Shown here: positions 17,217-26,287 of the stretch, piece by piece
Position numbering within the stretch: position 1 is the stretch's first letter
Layout of the letters: each line of letters begins with the position of its first letter
Assembly (NCBI GenBank): GCA_005503165.1
Contig: SCNT01000001.1
Coordinates: forward strand, 124,001-188,000
Source of the DNA: Sphingomonadaceae bacterium 3R27E2-A
GTDB taxonomy: Bacteria > Pseudomonadota > Alphaproteobacteria > Sphingomonadales > Sphingomonadaceae
Direction of reading: 5' to 3'
Length of the DNA: 64,000 bases
Translations under genes and position numbers: made by a program
The notes under the pieces: model-generated
Told to the model about the DNA's origin: nothing
What the model saw: only the letters and a program-made list of their open reading frames with translations
Database searches by the model: none

Positions 17217-18382
17217 TCCCGCCGCAGCAGCATCGAGCCTGCAATAAAGCCGCCGCCCATGCCGCACGCACCAACGCTGGCCCCGTCGACCTGACGCGCA
17301 CCGGCCTGCCCCCAGAGCTGGGTGCACACCTCGTGGAGCAGGCCGAAGCCGTGCAGCCGCCCGCCCGACAATTGCCCGCCGCCGGTGTTCACCGGAAAGC
17401 GCCCGCCGGGGCCGATATTGCCTTCGGCGATGAAGTCCTTTGCCTCGCCATGGCCACAGAAGCCCATGGCTTCGAGCCACAAGGGCACGAAAATGCTGAA
17501 GCCGTCGTAGAGGCCGAGAACGTCGACATCGGCGGGCTTGAGGTCGGTGCGTTTCCACATATCGGCGGCGCTGTCATGCGCGCCCATGGTGGTGAGGTCG
17601 GAGCGCTGGTCCCAGGTCTCCTGCGAACCGAGCGCGGCGCCCATCGCCTCTATCGACAGCGGGGACCGGGCACAATCCTTCGCGGCGTCGGCGGCCGAGA
17701 CGATCACGACGCAGGCGCCGTCGATGGGCACGTCGCAGTCGAACAGCCCGAGCGGCGACGAGATCATGCGCGCACCGAGATACTCTTCCATCGTCAGCGG
17801 CGTGCGCATCACCGCCGACGGGTTCTGCTGCGCAAAGGCGCGCTGGCCGGTCGCGACGAGGCCGAGATGCTCGCGCGTCATGCCGAACTCGTGGAAATAG
17901 CGCTGCGCCATCCAGCCCGCCCAGTTCGACGCGGACATGGCGTGGGCGGGGACGAGATAGGAGTACCAGCCGCCGAGCCGCGCGCGGCCCGCGCCGGGGA
18001 TGCTCGCGCGCCGCGTCGCGGTCTGCGACGAGCTTTCGGTGAGCGCACGGAAGCAGAGGATATGGCGTGCTTGTCCCGTGGCGACCGCCATGGCCGCGAC
18101 CTGGATCGGCGCCATCTGCGACGGACCATCGGGGACCGCGCTGTGCCAGCGGGTCTTGAGCCCGAGCGCGCCCCGCACCTCGCCGGTGCCGAGCGGCGAC
18201 ATGCCCGGCGAATTGTCGGCCTTGCCCGGGTAGGTCGAAATGCCGTCGATATCGTCCCTGCTCAGCCCCGCGCAGTCGAGCGCGCGGCGCGCGGCCTCGG
18301 CCAAGTGGAGCATCGCGGGGCGATTGGTCTTGCGGCCGATGTCGGACATGCCGACGCCGGTGATGGCTGCGGCCAGTGTCAT
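17213..18382 (-). CDS. thiolase-fold protein, Ltp2/SCPx-like
   Basis: A 389-residue thiolase-superfamily protein closely resembling the one at 9065: ITGVGMSDIGRK, LFDCDVPIDGACVVIV, LGLYDGFSIFVPLWLE and NTGGGQLSGGRLHGFG. At the place of the thiolase Cys the segment VPDGPSQMA has no Cys, which argues for an aldolase or other non-thiolase role. ATG at 18382 overlaps the DUF35 stop by 4 bases; upstream in-frame sequence is inside the DUF35 gene and was excluded. It is the last gene of an SDR-MFS-DUF35-thiolase operon. Confidence 0.8.
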   Translation of the reverse strand: MTLAAAITGVGMSDIGRKTNRPAMLHLAEAARRALDCAGLSRDDIDGISTYPGKADNSPGMSPLGTGEVRGALGLKTRWHSAVPDGPSQMAPIQVAAMAVATGQARHILCFRALTESSSQTATRRASIPGAGRARLGGWYSYLVPAHAMSASNWAGWMAQRYFHEFGMTREHLGLVATGQRAFAQQNPSAVMRTPLTMEEYLGARMISSPLGLFDCDVPIDGACVVIVSAADAAKDCARSPLSIEAMGAALGSQETWDQRSDLTTMGAHDSAADMWKRTDLKPADVDVLGLYDGFSIFVPLWLEAMGFCGHGEAKDFIAEGNIGPGGRFPVNTGGGQLSGGRLHGFGLLHEVCTQLWGQAGARQVDGASVGACGMGGGFIAGSMLLRRD

Positions 18383-18774
18383 TGTGCGGGCTCCCACTGC
18401 GGGAACCAGACATCGTCGATGTTGAGGAAGCCGACCTTCATTTTCTGGCCGATGGCCACGCTTTCGGGATCGGCATTCACTACTTCCGCGGTGACACGAA
18501 CGCCGGGCGCGCCGTCGAGTTCGACGACCGCCAGTGCGAAGGGCACGGGCATGTCGGGCATCCACGATTGGTGGTTGACGGTATAGGTGTAGACGGTCCC
18601 CGTTCCGGGCACGGATCTGAATTCCACGCCTTCGGACCAGCATGTCGGGCAGACGAGTTGGGGGGGGTGGATCGCGTGGGCGCAGTCGCTACAGAATGCG
18701 ATCATCAATGTCCCTTCGGCGCCGCCGGTCCAGAAGGCAGTATTTTCGGCGGTGAGTTCGGGAAGCGGTCTCAT
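18379..18774 (-). CDS. DUF35 OB-fold protein with zinc ribbon
   Basis: A 131-residue partner of the thiolase-fold protein encoded next. The zinc ribbon is CSDCAHAIHPPQLVCPTC and the OB fold contains VYTYTVNHQSW and VRVTAEVVN. ATG at 18774 overlaps the stop of the MFS gene (ATGA) and starts MRPLPELTAENTAFW, the usual N-terminus of this family. Such proteins bind the CoA thioester and are required for activity of Ltp2-like aldolases. Confidence 0.87.
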   Translation of the reverse strand: MRPLPELTAENTAFWTGGAEGTLMIAFCSDCAHAIHPPQLVCPTCWSEGVEFRSVPGTGTVYTYTVNHQSWMPDMPVPFALAVVELDGAPGVRVTAEVVNADPESVAIGQKMKVGFLNIDDVWFPQWEPAQ

Positions 18775-20171
18775 GATGGTTCCTCCGATTCGTGCTGGCG
18801 CGGCAGTGCCAGCGCGGTCAGCACCGCAGCGGTGCACAGCGCGGCGATGACGGCGACGGTGACGTCGTAGGCGAAGGGCGACGGGTAGCTTTCGCCGCCG
18901 CGGCGGATGATGTCGGCGGCGAGCAAGGTCGTGACCAACTGCGCGCCAATCCCCATGAAGAGCTGGCGAATGACGGTGAGCAGGCCCGGAATCTCGCTGA
19001 TCCGCTCGGGCGGCGAGGCCTGGGCGATGATCGTCGGGGCGACCGAGAAGAGCATCGTCGTGCCGAAACTGATGACGATGAGCTGCGCGACGACCTTGGG
19101 AAAGCTATCGACGTCTATGACGAACCAGAGCAGCCATCCTGCCACCGTGACGATGCCGCCCGCGATGAGCGCGAAGCGCCCTCCCCCCCTCGCGGCAAGC
19201 CAGCCGCCGAGGGGACCCGCGAACACCGAGCTGAGGTTCGAGGGCAGCTTGGCGAGACCCGCGAGCGTCGCGGTGAAACCCAGCCCGGCGAGCGTCCAGA
19301 CCGGCGCCTGCATCAGCAGCGAGAAGACGACGGTGATCTGGAGCGCGCTCATCGCGACGAGCGCGGTAACCGCGCTGCCGATCGCGATGGTGCGGTCGGA
19401 GAAGCTGCGAACCGCGATCAACGGGTTGGGGCTCGCGACGCTGGCGCGCCACCACCAGAGGATGAGCAATATGCCGACGCCGAGCGCCGCGAGCGGCAAC
19501 GGGGCGGCCCAGCCCCAATCCTTGCCCATGGAGAAATAGACGAGGACGAGCGCGACGCCCGGCGCGAAGGCGAGGCCCGAGAGCCAATCGACGGGCTCCG
19601 ACGCGGGCTGGCGCGGAGAACGTGGCAGCAGGCCGCCGGTCGCAATTGCCGAAACCGCGCAGAGGCCCGCACTTGCGAAAAAGACGCCGTGCCAGCTGAA
19701 ATTGTCGACGATCATGCCCCCGACGACCAAGCCCGCGGCGGTGCCGATCGATGCGCCCGAGATCATCAGCCCGATCGCCATCGGGGCGCGCTCCTTGCCG
19801 GCGTTCTCGTGCACGAGACCGATGCAGAGCGGCAGGATGGCGCCGGTGACCCCCTGCATCAGGCGGCCGGCGAGCAGCACGGGGAAATTGGTCGACAGCG
19901 CGCTGATCAGCGAACCCACCGCGCCGACGATCAGCACCACGACGAGCACCTGCCGCCGTCCGAACAGGTCGCCGAGGCGGCCGACGATCGCGGCGATCGC
20001 CGCGCCGACGATGAGATAGCCGGTGATCAGCCAGCCAACCATCGCGGGGTTGCCGAAATCCTCGACCAGCTTCTTGAGCGCCGCGAGGATCATCGCGGTC
20101 TCGAACGACCCGGTGACCTCGGCGATCCACAGCGCGCCGATGATGAGGGAGAGGTTGCGGCGGTCGGTCAC
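18771..20171 (-). CDS. MFS transporter, DHA2-like
   Basis: A 466-residue inner-membrane protein with 12-14 predicted hydrophobic helices. The MFS signature GRLGDLFGRRQVLV follows helix 2, and LLAGRLMQGVTGAI is the DHA2-type motif in helix 4-5. It probably exports or imports a hydrophobic acid, perhaps the pathway substrate or a toxic intermediate. It starts one base after the SDR stop and overlaps the DUF35 gene by 4 bases, so transport and cleavage genes are translationally linked. Confidence 0.88.
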   Translation of the reverse strand: MTDRRNLSLIIGALWIAEVTGSFETAMILAALKKLVEDFGNPAMVGWLITGYLIVGAAIAAIVGRLGDLFGRRQVLVVVLIVGAVGSLISALSTNFPVLLAGRLMQGVTGAILPLCIGLVHENAGKERAPMAIGLMISGASIGTAAGLVVGGMIVDNFSWHGVFFASAGLCAVSAIATGGLLPRSPRQPASEPVDWLSGLAFAPGVALVLVYFSMGKDWGWAAPLPLAALGVGILLILWWWRASVASPNPLIAVRSFSDRTIAIGSAVTALVAMSALQITVVFSLLMQAPVWTLAGLGFTATLAGLAKLPSNLSSVFAGPLGGWLAARGGGRFALIAGGIVTVAGWLLWFVIDVDSFPKVVAQLIVISFGTTMLFSVAPTIIAQASPPERISEIPGLLTVIRQLFMGIGAQLVTTLLAADIIRRGGESYPSPFAYDVTVAVIAALCTAAVLTALALPRQHESEEPS

Positions 20172-20172
20172 G

Positions 20173-20955
20173 TCAGCTCGCGACGGCCTTCGCGCCTTCG
20201 GGCACGCCGACCTGCGCGGCGCGGACCTCGATCAGATCGACCCCGATATCGGCCGGCAAGCCGATGACCGAGAGCAACGCCTTGGCCATCGATTCGGGGG
20301 TTGCCCCCTCGCCCGTCATTGATGCGTGCCCGGTTTCGACGATCTTCTTGTAGAAGGCGGCGACGGTTTCCTGCGACCAGCTCTTGCCGCCAGATCCGCC
20401 CTTGACCGACCCCGAGCGTAGCACGGTGACGCGGATGCCGTCGCTACGCAGTTCGTCGCGGAGGCCGTGGCAGAGCGTTTCGACGGCGGCCTTGGCTGCG
20501 GCGTAGAGCGCGAGCATCGGGAAGGGCATATTCACCGACTCGCTGCTGATCGCCACGATCTGCCCCTTCGTCGCGCGCAAATGCGGGATCGCGGCGCGGA
20601 TCAGCCAGGAGACGCCGAGGATGTTGATATCGATATGGCTGCGGATCATGTCGTCGCTGCCCGTCTCGAACGCGAACGGATGATAGATGGCGGCATTGGC
20701 GACGACGACGTCGATATGGCCGAAATGCGCCGCGGTCTGCGCGATGGCGGCGTTGACCGCTTCCGACGAAGCGACGTCGCAGGCGATCGGCAGCACGGCA
20801 TCGCCGAACTCGGCGGCGAGCGTGTCGAACTCCTCCGACGGGCGCGCGAGACAGGCCACCTTTACCCCGGATGCGACGAGCGCGGCTGCGAAATGCCGCC
20901 CCATGCCTTTCGATGCACCGGTTACGACGGCGACCTTGCCGGCTAGCCTCTCCAT
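20173..20955 (-). CDS. short-chain dehydrogenase/reductase
   Basis: A 260-residue classical SDR. The NAD(P) motif TGASKGMG is at 12-19, NAAIYHP follows strand 4, and the catalytic set is Ser138/139, Tyr151 and Lys155 in YAAAK. ATG at 20955 has GGAGA at good spacing; an ATG 12 bases upstream (20967) is an alternative. It is the first gene of the SDR-MFS-DUF35-thiolase operon and is divergent from a TetR gene. It probably interconverts a hydroxyl and a keto group on a pathway intermediate. Confidence 0.88.
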   Translation of the reverse strand: MERLAGKVAVVTGASKGMGRHFAAALVASGVKVACLARPSEEFDTLAAEFGDAVLPIACDVASSEAVNAAIAQTAAHFGHIDVVVANAAIYHPFAFETGSDDMIRSHIDINILGVSWLIRAAIPHLRATKGQIVAISSESVNMPFPMLALYAAAKAAVETLCHGLRDELRSDGIRVTVLRSGSVKGGSGGKSWSQETVAAFYKKIVETGHASMTGEGATPESMAKALLSVIGLPADIGVDLIEVRAAQVGVPEGAKAVAS

Positions 20956-20993
20956 GCCATCTCCCATGCGTTTTCGTTCTTTTCGCTTCATTT

Positions 20994-21008
20994 TTGACGA
21001 TACGTCAA
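20994..21008. promoter_or_regulatory. TetR operator candidate, TTGAC-N5-GTCAA
   Basis: TTGACG and CGTCAA form a perfect inverted repeat around ATA between divergent SDR and TetR genes. Each arm is also a good -35 hexamer, one per direction, so repressor binding would block both promoters. The same TTGAC-N5-GTCAA occurs at 10690-10704. Confidence 0.6.
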
Positions 21009-21039
21009 TTTTTTGCCATATCGCAACCCCGCTGTTAGG

Positions 21040-21723
21040 ATGGCGGCTAAATTTCGGGGCAGGATCACCTCTTTGGCGCGGACACAGACCATCACGGCGG
21101 AGACGCCGCCTGAGCGCAAGCTGGGGGCGAAGGGGCAAAGGACGCGGCAACAGCTGATCGACGCGACGGTCGATCTGCTCGAGACGCACGGGCTGCGCGA
21201 CGTGTCGGTTGTCGACGTCGCGCGCGCCGCGCAGACCTCGCCCGCAACCTTCTACGTCTATTTCAAAGGAGTACCCGAGGTGGTGCTCGCGGCGCTCGAA
21301 CATGCGAGCCAAACCTCGCCCGAACTCGAGGCCATCGTCGCGCGCGACTGGCTGGCGCCGGGGGCCGAGGCGGCCGCGGCGGCGTTCGTCGAGGAATATA
21401 CCGGCATCTGGAATCGCAACCGGACGATCTTCGTCGTGCGTAACCTCGCGGCCGAAGAGGGCGACACGCGCTTCTATGAGGCGCGGATGACGCAGGCGCG
21501 GCCGATGATGGATGCGATCAGTCGGCAGGTCGAACGCGCCCAGGCGGCGGGGCGGACCCCCGCGCACCTGTCGCCGCGATCCTGCGCAGGCACGGTACTG
21601 ATGATCCTCGAGCGCCTGTCGGCGATCGGGCCGATGAGCAGCCCTAGCGATGGCGTCGGCTATGCGGACCTCAAGGCGGCGGCGGCGCATAGTATCGCGA
21701 TGATGCTGGGGGCGCGGGGATAG
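21040..21723 (+). CDS. TetR family transcriptional regulator
   Basis: A 227-residue repressor with an N-terminal TetR DNA-binding domain: RQQLIDATVDLLETHGLRDVSV, then the recognition helix segment SPATFYVYFKG. The ligand-binding part ends near ILERLSAIGPM and is typical in length. ATG at 21040 is chosen, but a TTG at 21073 with AGGAT upstream is a real alternative. It is divergent from the SDR-MFS-DUF35-thiolase operon, and the inverted repeat between them is the likely operator. Its effector is probably a pathway acyl-CoA or substrate (inference). Confidence 0.88.
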   Translation: MAAKFRGRITSLARTQTITAETPPERKLGAKGQRTRQQLIDATVDLLETHGLRDVSVVDVARAAQTSPATFYVYFKGVPEVVLAALEHASQTSPELEAIVARDWLAPGAEAAAAAFVEEYTGIWNRNRTIFVVRNLAAEEGDTRFYEARMTQARPMMDAISRQVERAQAAGRTPAHLSPRSCAGTVLMILERLSAIGPMSSPSDGVGYADLKAAAAHSIAMMLGARG

Positions 21724-21730
21724 GCACCCG

Positions 21731-21867
21731 ATCCTCCCTGTGGCCGAAGGGCATGGGGAGGTGGCAGCGCGAAGCGCTGACGGAGGGGCAGTACCGCAAC
21801 GTCGCAGCCCCTCCACCACGCCCTGCGGGCGCGGTCCCCCTCCCCATCGCTTCGCGACAGGGAGGAT
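21731..21867. repeat. dispersed intergenic repeat, copy 1
   Basis: A 137-base element bounded by ATCCTCCCTG and its inverse CAGGGAGGAT. It shares GATGGGGAGG-like, GCGCGAAGCGCTGACGGAG and CCCCTCCACCA blocks with the copies at 55781 and 59631. It lies between convergent TetR and SDR genes. Confidence 0.75.
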
Positions 21868-21869
21868 TT

Positions 21870-22697
21870 TCACGCCCCGGCCGCCTCGGCGATCATCTGC
21901 TGGATGTCGAGCACCCCCGTCGCGAGGCCGCCCGCGAGGCCGGCGTCGACCGGCAGGCACACGCCGCTGATGAAGCTCGCGGCGTCGCTGTTGAGCAGGA
22001 TCAGCGGCAGCGCCTGTTCCTCGGCGGTCGAATAGCGGCCCTTGGCCCTGGCGAAGGCGCCGAGCACCGCGTCGCCCGCCACTTTCCGGAACTCGCCGAG
22101 CATCGGGGTGTCGATCGGGCTGGGCATGGTGCAGTTGATGCGGATGTCGCGGGTGATCAGGTCGGGCGCGCGCACCTGCGTCCACGTGTTGATCGCTTCC
22201 TTGGCGAGGCTGTAGGGATCTCCGATTTCCTCGGCGCGGTCGCGATACCATTGACGCGCTTCGGCGAAATCTTCGATCGCGATGAACTCGCGGAGCAATG
22301 GTTGCCGCGTCAGCCATTTCATCCCGCCGAGCGACGAGACCGAGACGATCGCGGCGCCGGGATTGAGGTGCGGGATCCAGCCCTCGGTCCAGGCGCGAAT
22401 GCCGAGGAAGTTGACCGTCACGACATCCTCGGCGGGAAAGGTCTGTGGCAGACCCGAGACGTTGAACACGGCGTCGATCTTGCCGCCGATCTTGGCGATG
22501 CCCGACGCGATGGCGTCGGGGTTCTTGAGGTCGACTTCGGTGAAGCTCGCGAGGTTGACGGGCGAAGGCTTGATGTCGGCGCCATGCACCTCGGCGCCGA
22601 GGTCGACGAGCGCACGCGCGCACGCCTCGCCGGTGCCCGAGAAACAGCCCATGACGACGACGCGCTTGCCTTTGTAGCCCAAGATATCCTTCGACAT
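21870..22697 (-). CDS. short-chain dehydrogenase/reductase, hydroxysteroid/coniferyl-alcohol-dehydrogenase-like
   Basis: A 275-residue SDR with the variant cofactor motif GCFSGTG (17-23) instead of TGxxxGxG, Ser121/122 in SVSSLGG, and Tyr162-Lys166 in YSLAK preceded by a roughly 30-residue insertion. This architecture resembles 3-alpha-hydroxysteroid and coniferyl alcohol dehydrogenases. ATG at 22697 follows AAGGGTAGAG. It is the last gene of the long leftward operon that starts with the thiolase-fold gene at 27939. It probably oxidises a ring or side-chain hydroxyl; the exact substrate is unknown. Confidence 0.85.
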   Translation of the reverse strand: MSKDILGYKGKRVVVMGCFSGTGEACARALVDLGAEVHGADIKPSPVNLASFTEVDLKNPDAIASGIAKIGGKIDAVFNVSGLPQTFPAEDVVTVNFLGIRAWTEGWIPHLNPGAAIVSVSSLGGMKWLTRQPLLREFIAIEDFAEARQWYRDRAEEIGDPYSLAKEAINTWTQVRAPDLITRDIRINCTMPSPIDTPMLGEFRKVAGDAVLGAFARAKGRYSTAEEQALPLILLNSDAASFISGVCLPVDAGLAGGLATGVLDIQQMIAEAAGA

Positions 22698-22717
22698 GGT
22701 CTCTACCCTTCCTGATC

Positions 22718-24091
22718 TTATTGCAGCGGTGCGAATTTGGTGTCGGCGAGCCCGCCCATCGCGTCGGCCATCAGCGCGGCCTCGCGCGTCTCGTGCGCGT
22801 TGCAGAGGATGATCGCGGCATCGGTGGCGATGCGGCCCTCTGCGACGGCATCGCGGAAGGCGGACCAAGCGGAGCGATAGTCGGCGAATTCGCACGCGAG
22901 CGCGGTTTCGATCTCCACCTTTTCGGCGGCGTGGAAACGGGGTTCGAAACGCTCGATCGCGCGCCAGTATTTGATGAGGCGCGCCATGCCCTTGGCTTTT
23001 ACCGCTGCCTGCTGATCCGAGAGACGTGGAACGATGCTTTCGCGGATGTCGTCGAGGGCGATCGCGAAACTCCGATCGTGTGCGCCGGGCGGCGCGTCGG
23101 GCAGCGCGACAGGGGGTAAGGCAATGCCCGCGGCTTCGGCGAGCGCCGAGGAAAGCACGCGGCGGTGGATCGTCGAATAGACGAGGTTCATGCCGAGATT
23201 GGGCGGCGGCGGCGCGTCGGGATCGTCGTAGCGCGAGCGCCGCGCAAAGCTGGTCTGGAACAGGAGGCGCCAGTAGATCAGGCGCGACAGGTCGACCCGG
23301 TGCCCGCCCGCGGCTTCGTAAGCGGCGAAGGCCTGCGGCAGCGGCACGAAACCCTGGAAAAGCATGCGGATCGCGAGCATCGCGAGGTCGGCCATCGGGT
23401 CGCCATAATGGACGAGTTCCCAGTCGAGCAGCGCAGTAACGCGGTCGCCCTCGTAGAGAAAATTGCCGGGGCCGGCGTCGCCGTGAACGATGACCGGCAC
23501 GGGCATATTCGCGGGGATATTGGCTTCGAGCCAGTTCAGCGACAGGTGGATCAGCGGGTCCCAGCCCCTGCCGCTGTTGCCGAGGCGCAGCTCGGCGATG
23601 CGGCGGCGGATGAAGGTTTCGGCGGGTTCGACCGGGCCCATGCCTTCGACCGGGTTTGCCGCGACGTCGATGCGGTGGAGCGCGGCGAGCTGGCCCATGA
23701 AGTCGGCGGCGAGCGTGTCGCGCTGCACGCGGTCGGCGATGGCACCGAAGCGGTCGTTGCCGGCGATCATGCCGCAGACGAGCGCGCGCTGGTCGGGGAC
23801 CGCGGCGTAGAAAGGCGCGACGCGGACGCCCGCGTGGGCGAGCGGACCCGAGAGGGCGCGGAGGATCGCCGCTTCGCGGAGATAGGCGGCGTCGTCGCCT
23901 GCCCCGGCCTTGTGGACGTCGTAATTCATATAGGCGCTGGCGGCGCGCCCGTCGGGCCAGGCGAGGTCGAGTTCGGCGCCCTCGCGCGATGCGCCGCCGC
24001 CGCCGCGCGGGCGCACCGCGACGACGCTGGCGCCGCTGGCGGTTTCGACCGCGGTGGCCAGTCCGTCGGGAAGGAGGTCGTGCGGGTTCAT
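22718..24091 (-). CDS. APH-family phosphotransferase
   Basis: A 457-residue aminoglycoside-phosphotransferase-fold kinase. The catalytic HGDAGPGNF and the following metal-binding DWELVHYGDP are intact, and ALVCGMIAGNDRF lies earlier. Such kinases in catabolic clusters are related to the N-terminal kinase domain of animal ACAD10/ACAD11, and probably phosphorylate a hydroxyl of an acyl compound rather than an antibiotic. The long C-terminal extension of about 150 residues is unusual. Its ATG overlaps the stop of the CoA-transferase gene by 4 bases. Confidence 0.82.
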   Translation of the reverse strand: MNPHDLLPDGLATAVETASGASVVAVRPRGGGGASREGAELDLAWPDGRAASAYMNYDVHKAGAGDDAAYLREAAILRALSGPLAHAGVRVAPFYAAVPDQRALVCGMIAGNDRFGAIADRVQRDTLAADFMGQLAALHRIDVAANPVEGMGPVEPAETFIRRRIAELRLGNSGRGWDPLIHLSLNWLEANIPANMPVPVIVHGDAGPGNFLYEGDRVTALLDWELVHYGDPMADLAMLAIRMLFQGFVPLPQAFAAYEAAGGHRVDLSRLIYWRLLFQTSFARRSRYDDPDAPPPPNLGMNLVYSTIHRRVLSSALAEAAGIALPPVALPDAPPGAHDRSFAIALDDIRESIVPRLSDQQAAVKAKGMARLIKYWRAIERFEPRFHAAEKVEIETALACEFADYRSAWSAFRDAVAEGRIATDAAIILCNAHETREAALMADAMGGLADTKFAPLQ

Positions 24092-26283
24092 CCGACGATC
24101 TTCGCCTCGCGGAAGGCGGCGATCTCGTCGTCCGAATAGCCGATTTCGCGCAGGATCTCGTCGCTATGCTCGCCGATCGCGGGGCAACAGCGTTTGAACA
24201 CCACGGGGGTGTCGCCGAAATTCCAGAAGGCGCCTGGCTGCTCGACGAGGCCGTATAGCGGCTGCGGCAGCACCGAGATCAGGTTGAGCTCGCGGTTGAG
24301 CGGATCGTCGAAGAAGCGGTGCATCGCATTTTCGAAATTGACCGCGTCGGCGGGGACGCTCGCCGCTTCGAGGTCGGCGAGCAGGTCGGCGGCATTGTGC
24401 GCCTTGGCGCCTGCCTCGAAATCCTCGCCGAGCAGCTTGGCGAGCGCGGCCTGTTGCTCGGGCTTGTGTGCAGCGACAGCCACCCACGCGCCGTCGGCGC
24501 ATTCGTATATGCGGTGGTACGGCGAAAAGCCCGTCTGGTCGCTGGTGAGGTGATAAGTGTCGGTTAGCTGTCCATCAGCGCCGATCAGCCGCTCGCCCTG
24601 CGTGAAGGCAGCCATGCCCAGCAGCGAGGTCTGGGTCGTATAGCCGCGCCCCGTGGTGCGCTTGGCGTAGAGCGAGGCCATCAGTTCGACGAGGCAGCTT
24701 TGCGCGGTGGAGACGTCCATCGTGCCGGGGCGGTTGAAGACGGGGCGATTACCCTCGCCCGCATTTTCGAACTCCCAGCCGGCGATCGCGTTGAAGATCG
24801 AGTCATAGCCTGGCCAGTTGCCGCGCGCGCCGCGCTGGCCATAAGCGCTCGAATAGTTGAACGCGATGTCGGGGTTGTATTTGCGGATGCCTTCTTCGCT
24901 GAGGCCGAGCTTAGCGGCGCCCTTGAAGCGCATATTATGATGCACGAGTTCGGCCCACTGGAGCAGCCGTTCGAGGATCGGCTGCGCCTCGGGCCGCGTC
25001 AGGTCGAGCGCGAGGCTGCGTTTGCTGCGCGCGGCGGCCTGATAATAGCGGTGCATGAACCGGATGCGGTCGCCGGTCAGCGCCTCGACCTTGATGACGT
25101 TGGCGCCCATGTCGCCCATCATCGACGGCCCCATTGGCCCGGCGAGGAACATGCCGAGGTCGAGCACGCGCACGCCTTCGAGCACTTCGACAGGGGCCGT
25201 GCCGGGTTTGGGTGCAGATTTGACGGGCCAGACGGTGTCGCCGCCTTCGCCGAGGCGCGGGGCCGGGCGGCCCTGCGGCAGGTCGGCGTCGCTGTGGAAG
25301 GGCGTGTTGGGCTGGCGGGTCTTGCCGAGGTCGGGGTCGTCGACGTCGATGACATAGCGGTTCGCTTCGGCATCGTCGTGGCGCAGCACCTCGCCCATCG
25401 GGAAAGCGGGTTCGGCGGCGATGTCGGCGGCGCGGAGGTCGGCGAGCCAATTCTCGAGCGGGCGGAGTTTGAACGCCGCGGCCTGCCCGGCCTCGGTTTC
25501 GAGATCGACCTCGGTTTCGGCCATGACGTCCCACATCGTCGGCATCGTGGCGTAATCGAACTGGCGGGTCGGATCCATGATCTGCAGCCAGTCGCCGCCG
25601 GCGCATTGAAACAACTGCTGCGCGATCGGACGGGCGCCAAGCGGATAAGTGGCCGGGTTGGGCATCGGGCCTTCGCTGTTGCGCGCCCAGACGAGCGGCA
25701 GCGTCGCGAGAAAGCCTTGGAAGATCGAGGTATGTGCCGGGCCGCCCCGCCCGGTCCGGAGCCGCATCACGAGGCGCGCGAGCAGGCCCGCGGCGGCGAG
25801 ATGCGCGGCGGACCAACTCCCTTGGCGGTAGCGATAGACGATCGGCCCGGCGCGGTGGCCGTCATTCTCGTACATCGCGCCGATGCGCGCAGCGACGAGC
25901 AGTTCGTCGTCGCTGCGCTCGACATCGGGATGGTTCGCGGGCGAGCCGGTGATCGCGGTGGCGACGAGGTGCGGGTGCCTTTCGGCAAGGCTTGCGTCGT
26001 CGAGACCGAGCGCTTTGGCGCGTGACGGGGTGAATTGATGGAGCAAGGCGTCGGCTCCAGCGAGGCGTTCGTCGAGCGCGGCCAGCCCCTTGGGCGTATC
26101 GAGGTCCACCACCATGCTGCTCTTGCCGCGGTTCCAGTTGGCGAAGGGCGCCGTGGCACGCGCGGGGTCACCGCCGGGACGCTCGACCTTCAGCACCTCT
26201 GCGCCGAGTTCGGACAGCATCAATCCGGCGACCTGAACCGCCATGCCCTCGCCGATCTCGACGATGCGAAGGTCGCCCAGCAT
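24088..26283 (-). CDS. tandem-domain CaiB/BaiF CoA-transferase
   Basis: A 731-residue protein made of two family III CoA-transferase domains. Domain 1 (about 1-345) opens with LGDLRIVEIGEGMAVQVAG and VLKVERPGGDPAR. Domain 2 (about 365-731) opens with GVRVLDLGMFLAGPMGPSMM, then VIKVEALTGDR and the catalytic-type Asp in GYDSIFNAIAGW. Domain 1 has SDDELLVAARIGAM at the matching place, so it may or may not be active. Family III enzymes are interlocked dimers, and fusion could give a pseudo-dimer. It follows the DUF35 gene by 4 bases and overlaps the kinase gene. Confidence 0.9.
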   Translation of the reverse strand: MLGDLRIVEIGEGMAVQVAGLMLSELGAEVLKVERPGGDPARATAPFANWNRGKSSMVVDLDTPKGLAALDERLAGADALLHQFTPSRAKALGLDDASLAERHPHLVATAITGSPANHPDVERSDDELLVAARIGAMYENDGHRAGPIVYRYRQGSWSAAHLAAAGLLARLVMRLRTGRGGPAHTSIFQGFLATLPLVWARNSEGPMPNPATYPLGARPIAQQLFQCAGGDWLQIMDPTRQFDYATMPTMWDVMAETEVDLETEAGQAAAFKLRPLENWLADLRAADIAAEPAFPMGEVLRHDDAEANRYVIDVDDPDLGKTRQPNTPFHSDADLPQGRPAPRLGEGGDTVWPVKSAPKPGTAPVEVLEGVRVLDLGMFLAGPMGPSMMGDMGANVIKVEALTGDRIRFMHRYYQAAARSKRSLALDLTRPEAQPILERLLQWAELVHHNMRFKGAAKLGLSEEGIRKYNPDIAFNYSSAYGQRGARGNWPGYDSIFNAIAGWEFENAGEGNRPVFNRPGTMDVSTAQSCLVELMASLYAKRTTGRGYTTQTSLLGMAAFTQGERLIGADGQLTDTYHLTSDQTGFSPYHRIYECADGAWVAVAAHKPEQQAALAKLLGEDFEAGAKAHNAADLLADLEAASVPADAVNFENAMHRFFDDPLNRELNLISVLPQPLYGLVEQPGAFWNFGDTPVVFKRCCPAIGEHSDEILREIGYSDDEIAAFREAKIVG

Positions 26284-26287
26284 TGGC

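Noticed and set aside
18792..20267. A long plus-strand frame opposite the MFS gene
   Set aside because: It is hydrophilic, low-complexity and charged; the minus strand encodes a clear multi-helix transporter.
20173..22623. A single 816-codon minus-strand frame joining two SDR regions
   Set aside because: The only protein-like part is the SDR at its downstream end; the upstream part runs through the TetR gene, a repeat and another gene in the wrong frame.
22718..24091. Antibiotic resistance kinase
   Set aside because: The APH fold alone does not imply drug resistance; position in an acyl-CoA operon points to metabolic substrates.
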